Below, piece by piece: positions 63,429 through 64,000 of a DNA stretch of 64,000 bases; the first letter of the stretch is position 1, and each line of letters opens with the position of its first letter. The stretch covers positions 62,001 through 126,000 of the forward strand of contig NZ_JAUZEE010000008.1 in the NCBI RefSeq assembly GCF_030705305.1. Direction: 5' to 3'. Source of the DNA: Leptothrix discophora. GTDB taxonomy: Bacteria; Pseudomonadota; Gammaproteobacteria; Burkholderiales; Burkholderiaceae_C. The notes beneath the pieces are model-generated. The model was not told the origin of the DNA. It was given only the letters and a program-made list of their open reading frames with translations, and made no database searches. Position numbers and translations under genes: made by a program.

Positions 63429-64000
63429 CCGCAGCCTTCTGTCCGGCGGCCTGCTGCTGCGCCTTCTGCTCGGCCACCAGGGCCGGGTTGAAGCGCGCGT
63501 CGTTGTACATCTTGAACTGGCGATAGACCTTGAAGTAGGCCTTGCCGGCGGCGCAATCGGCCAGCAGCCCGTCCAGGCAATCGCCCAGGTCGGCACGCTG
63601 CTGCAGCAGGCGCTCGAGCTTGACCTGCGAACTGGCGCGGTGCGCGTCGTCGACATCGGTGCGCAGCGTCTGCTTGCGCATCGCGTCGATCTTCAGCGCC
63701 ATGATCGACATGCGGTCGATCATGCTGCCAGCGGTCTCGCTGTTGAGCCGGGCACCCGCCGGCACCGTGCTGCGCGGCGCATCGCTGCGGGCCGATTCGG
63801 CATCGACCAGCCCCAACCCGATCAGCAACAACTCGTCGACCCGCTCGGTCGCATCGTTGCGCGCCTGGTTGTAGCCATCGATCGCGCGCTTGTTCTTGGC
63901 GATCTCCGCATCACTGACCGTGGTCCGCCGCGCCAGATCTTCCTCGGCCCACAGCAGGCAGTTGTTGCGGTGGTTGGTCGCGACCCAGTGCCACAGCGGC
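63421..64000 (-). CDS. DUF4254-family protein (5' end beyond the window)
   Basis: At least 192 residues, open to the right edge of the window. The N-terminal visible part (PLWHWVATNHRNNCLLWAEE; AIDGYNQARNDATERVDELL) and the helix RMSIMALKIDAMRKQTLR are typical of DUF4254, a family near heptosyltransferase genes. The C-terminus is Gln/Ala/Gly-rich. Coupled to waaC, so a role in LPS core synthesis is likely but unproven. Confidence 0.8.
   Translation of the reverse strand, partial: PLWHWVATNHRNNCLLWAEEDLARRTTVSDAEIAKNKRAIDGYNQARNDATERVDELLLIGLGLVDAESARSDAPRSTVPAGARLNSETAGSMIDRMSIMALKIDAMRKQTLRTDVDDAHRASSQVKLERLLQQRADLGDCLDGLLADCAAGKAYFKVYRQFKMYNDARFNPALVAEQKAQQQAAGQKAAGG

Overview
The window is 64 kb of a high-GC (roughly two-thirds G+C by eye) betaproteobacterial chromosome. 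Gene content and order (gltBD followed by an mla operon that contains mlaA, xseB-ispA-dxs, ubiG-gph, gyrA-pheA-tyrA-aroA/cmk-rpsA-ihfB-lapAB) point to Burkholderiales, probably near the Leptothrix/Sphaerotilus/Rubrivivax group. The genus is inference. I see no rRNA, tRNA or CRISPR array. The only RNA gene I can support is ssrA (tmRNA).

Layout. 1-1035: a degenerate REP-associated (Y1) transposase followed by short repeats and a candidate gltB promoter. 1036-7346: gltBD, glutamate synthase. 7582-11549: mlaFEDACB, outer-membrane lipid-asymmetry transport. 11638-17770: hexR, zwf, tal, pgi and a YihX-like HAD phosphatase, a sugar-phosphate cluster whose zwf/tal intergenic region is rich in palindromes. 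17816-24647: a TPR protein, a GlxA-type regulator, a cysteine hydrolase, an M20 amidohydrolase, a molybdopterin oxidoreductase and a lipoprotein aminopeptidase. 24637-27714 (minus): xseB-ispA-dxs. 27972-32439: Rieske oxygenase, DMT permease, sulfurtransferase, universal stress protein and an AIM24 protein. 32570-35877: a divergent pair made of a degenerate M48-like/TPR protein and a FimV-like membrane protein.

The accessory part runs from about 35.9 to 47.9 kb and has visibly lower GC. Its left half (36126-41157) is a tight minus-strand operon: MerR regulator, VIT/VWA protein, a 91-aa protein, RNA ligase RtcB, a small frameshifted ORF and a 149-aa protein. This arrangement suggests a regulated RNA-repair cassette that is not the classical rtcR/rsr/rtcBA set. 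Next to it lies an inactivated, internally deleted P4-type integrase. The right half (41668-47893) is a 6.2-kb integrative element in the 3' end of ssrA. It is bounded by a 17-bp duplication of the tmRNA 3' end, with a tyrosine recombinase beside ssrA, a serine recombinase, a low-GC lipoprotein, three unknown cargo genes and structured noncoding DNA. The two halves look like successive insertions at one hotspot.

48251-64000 is core chromosome again: gph-ubiG, an OmpA-family lipoprotein, gyrA, aromatic amino-acid synthesis genes (pheA, tyrA and an aroA-cmk fusion, without the serC and hisC often found there), rpsA, ihfB, lapAB and a heptosyltransferase gene with a DUF4254 gene that runs off the right edge.
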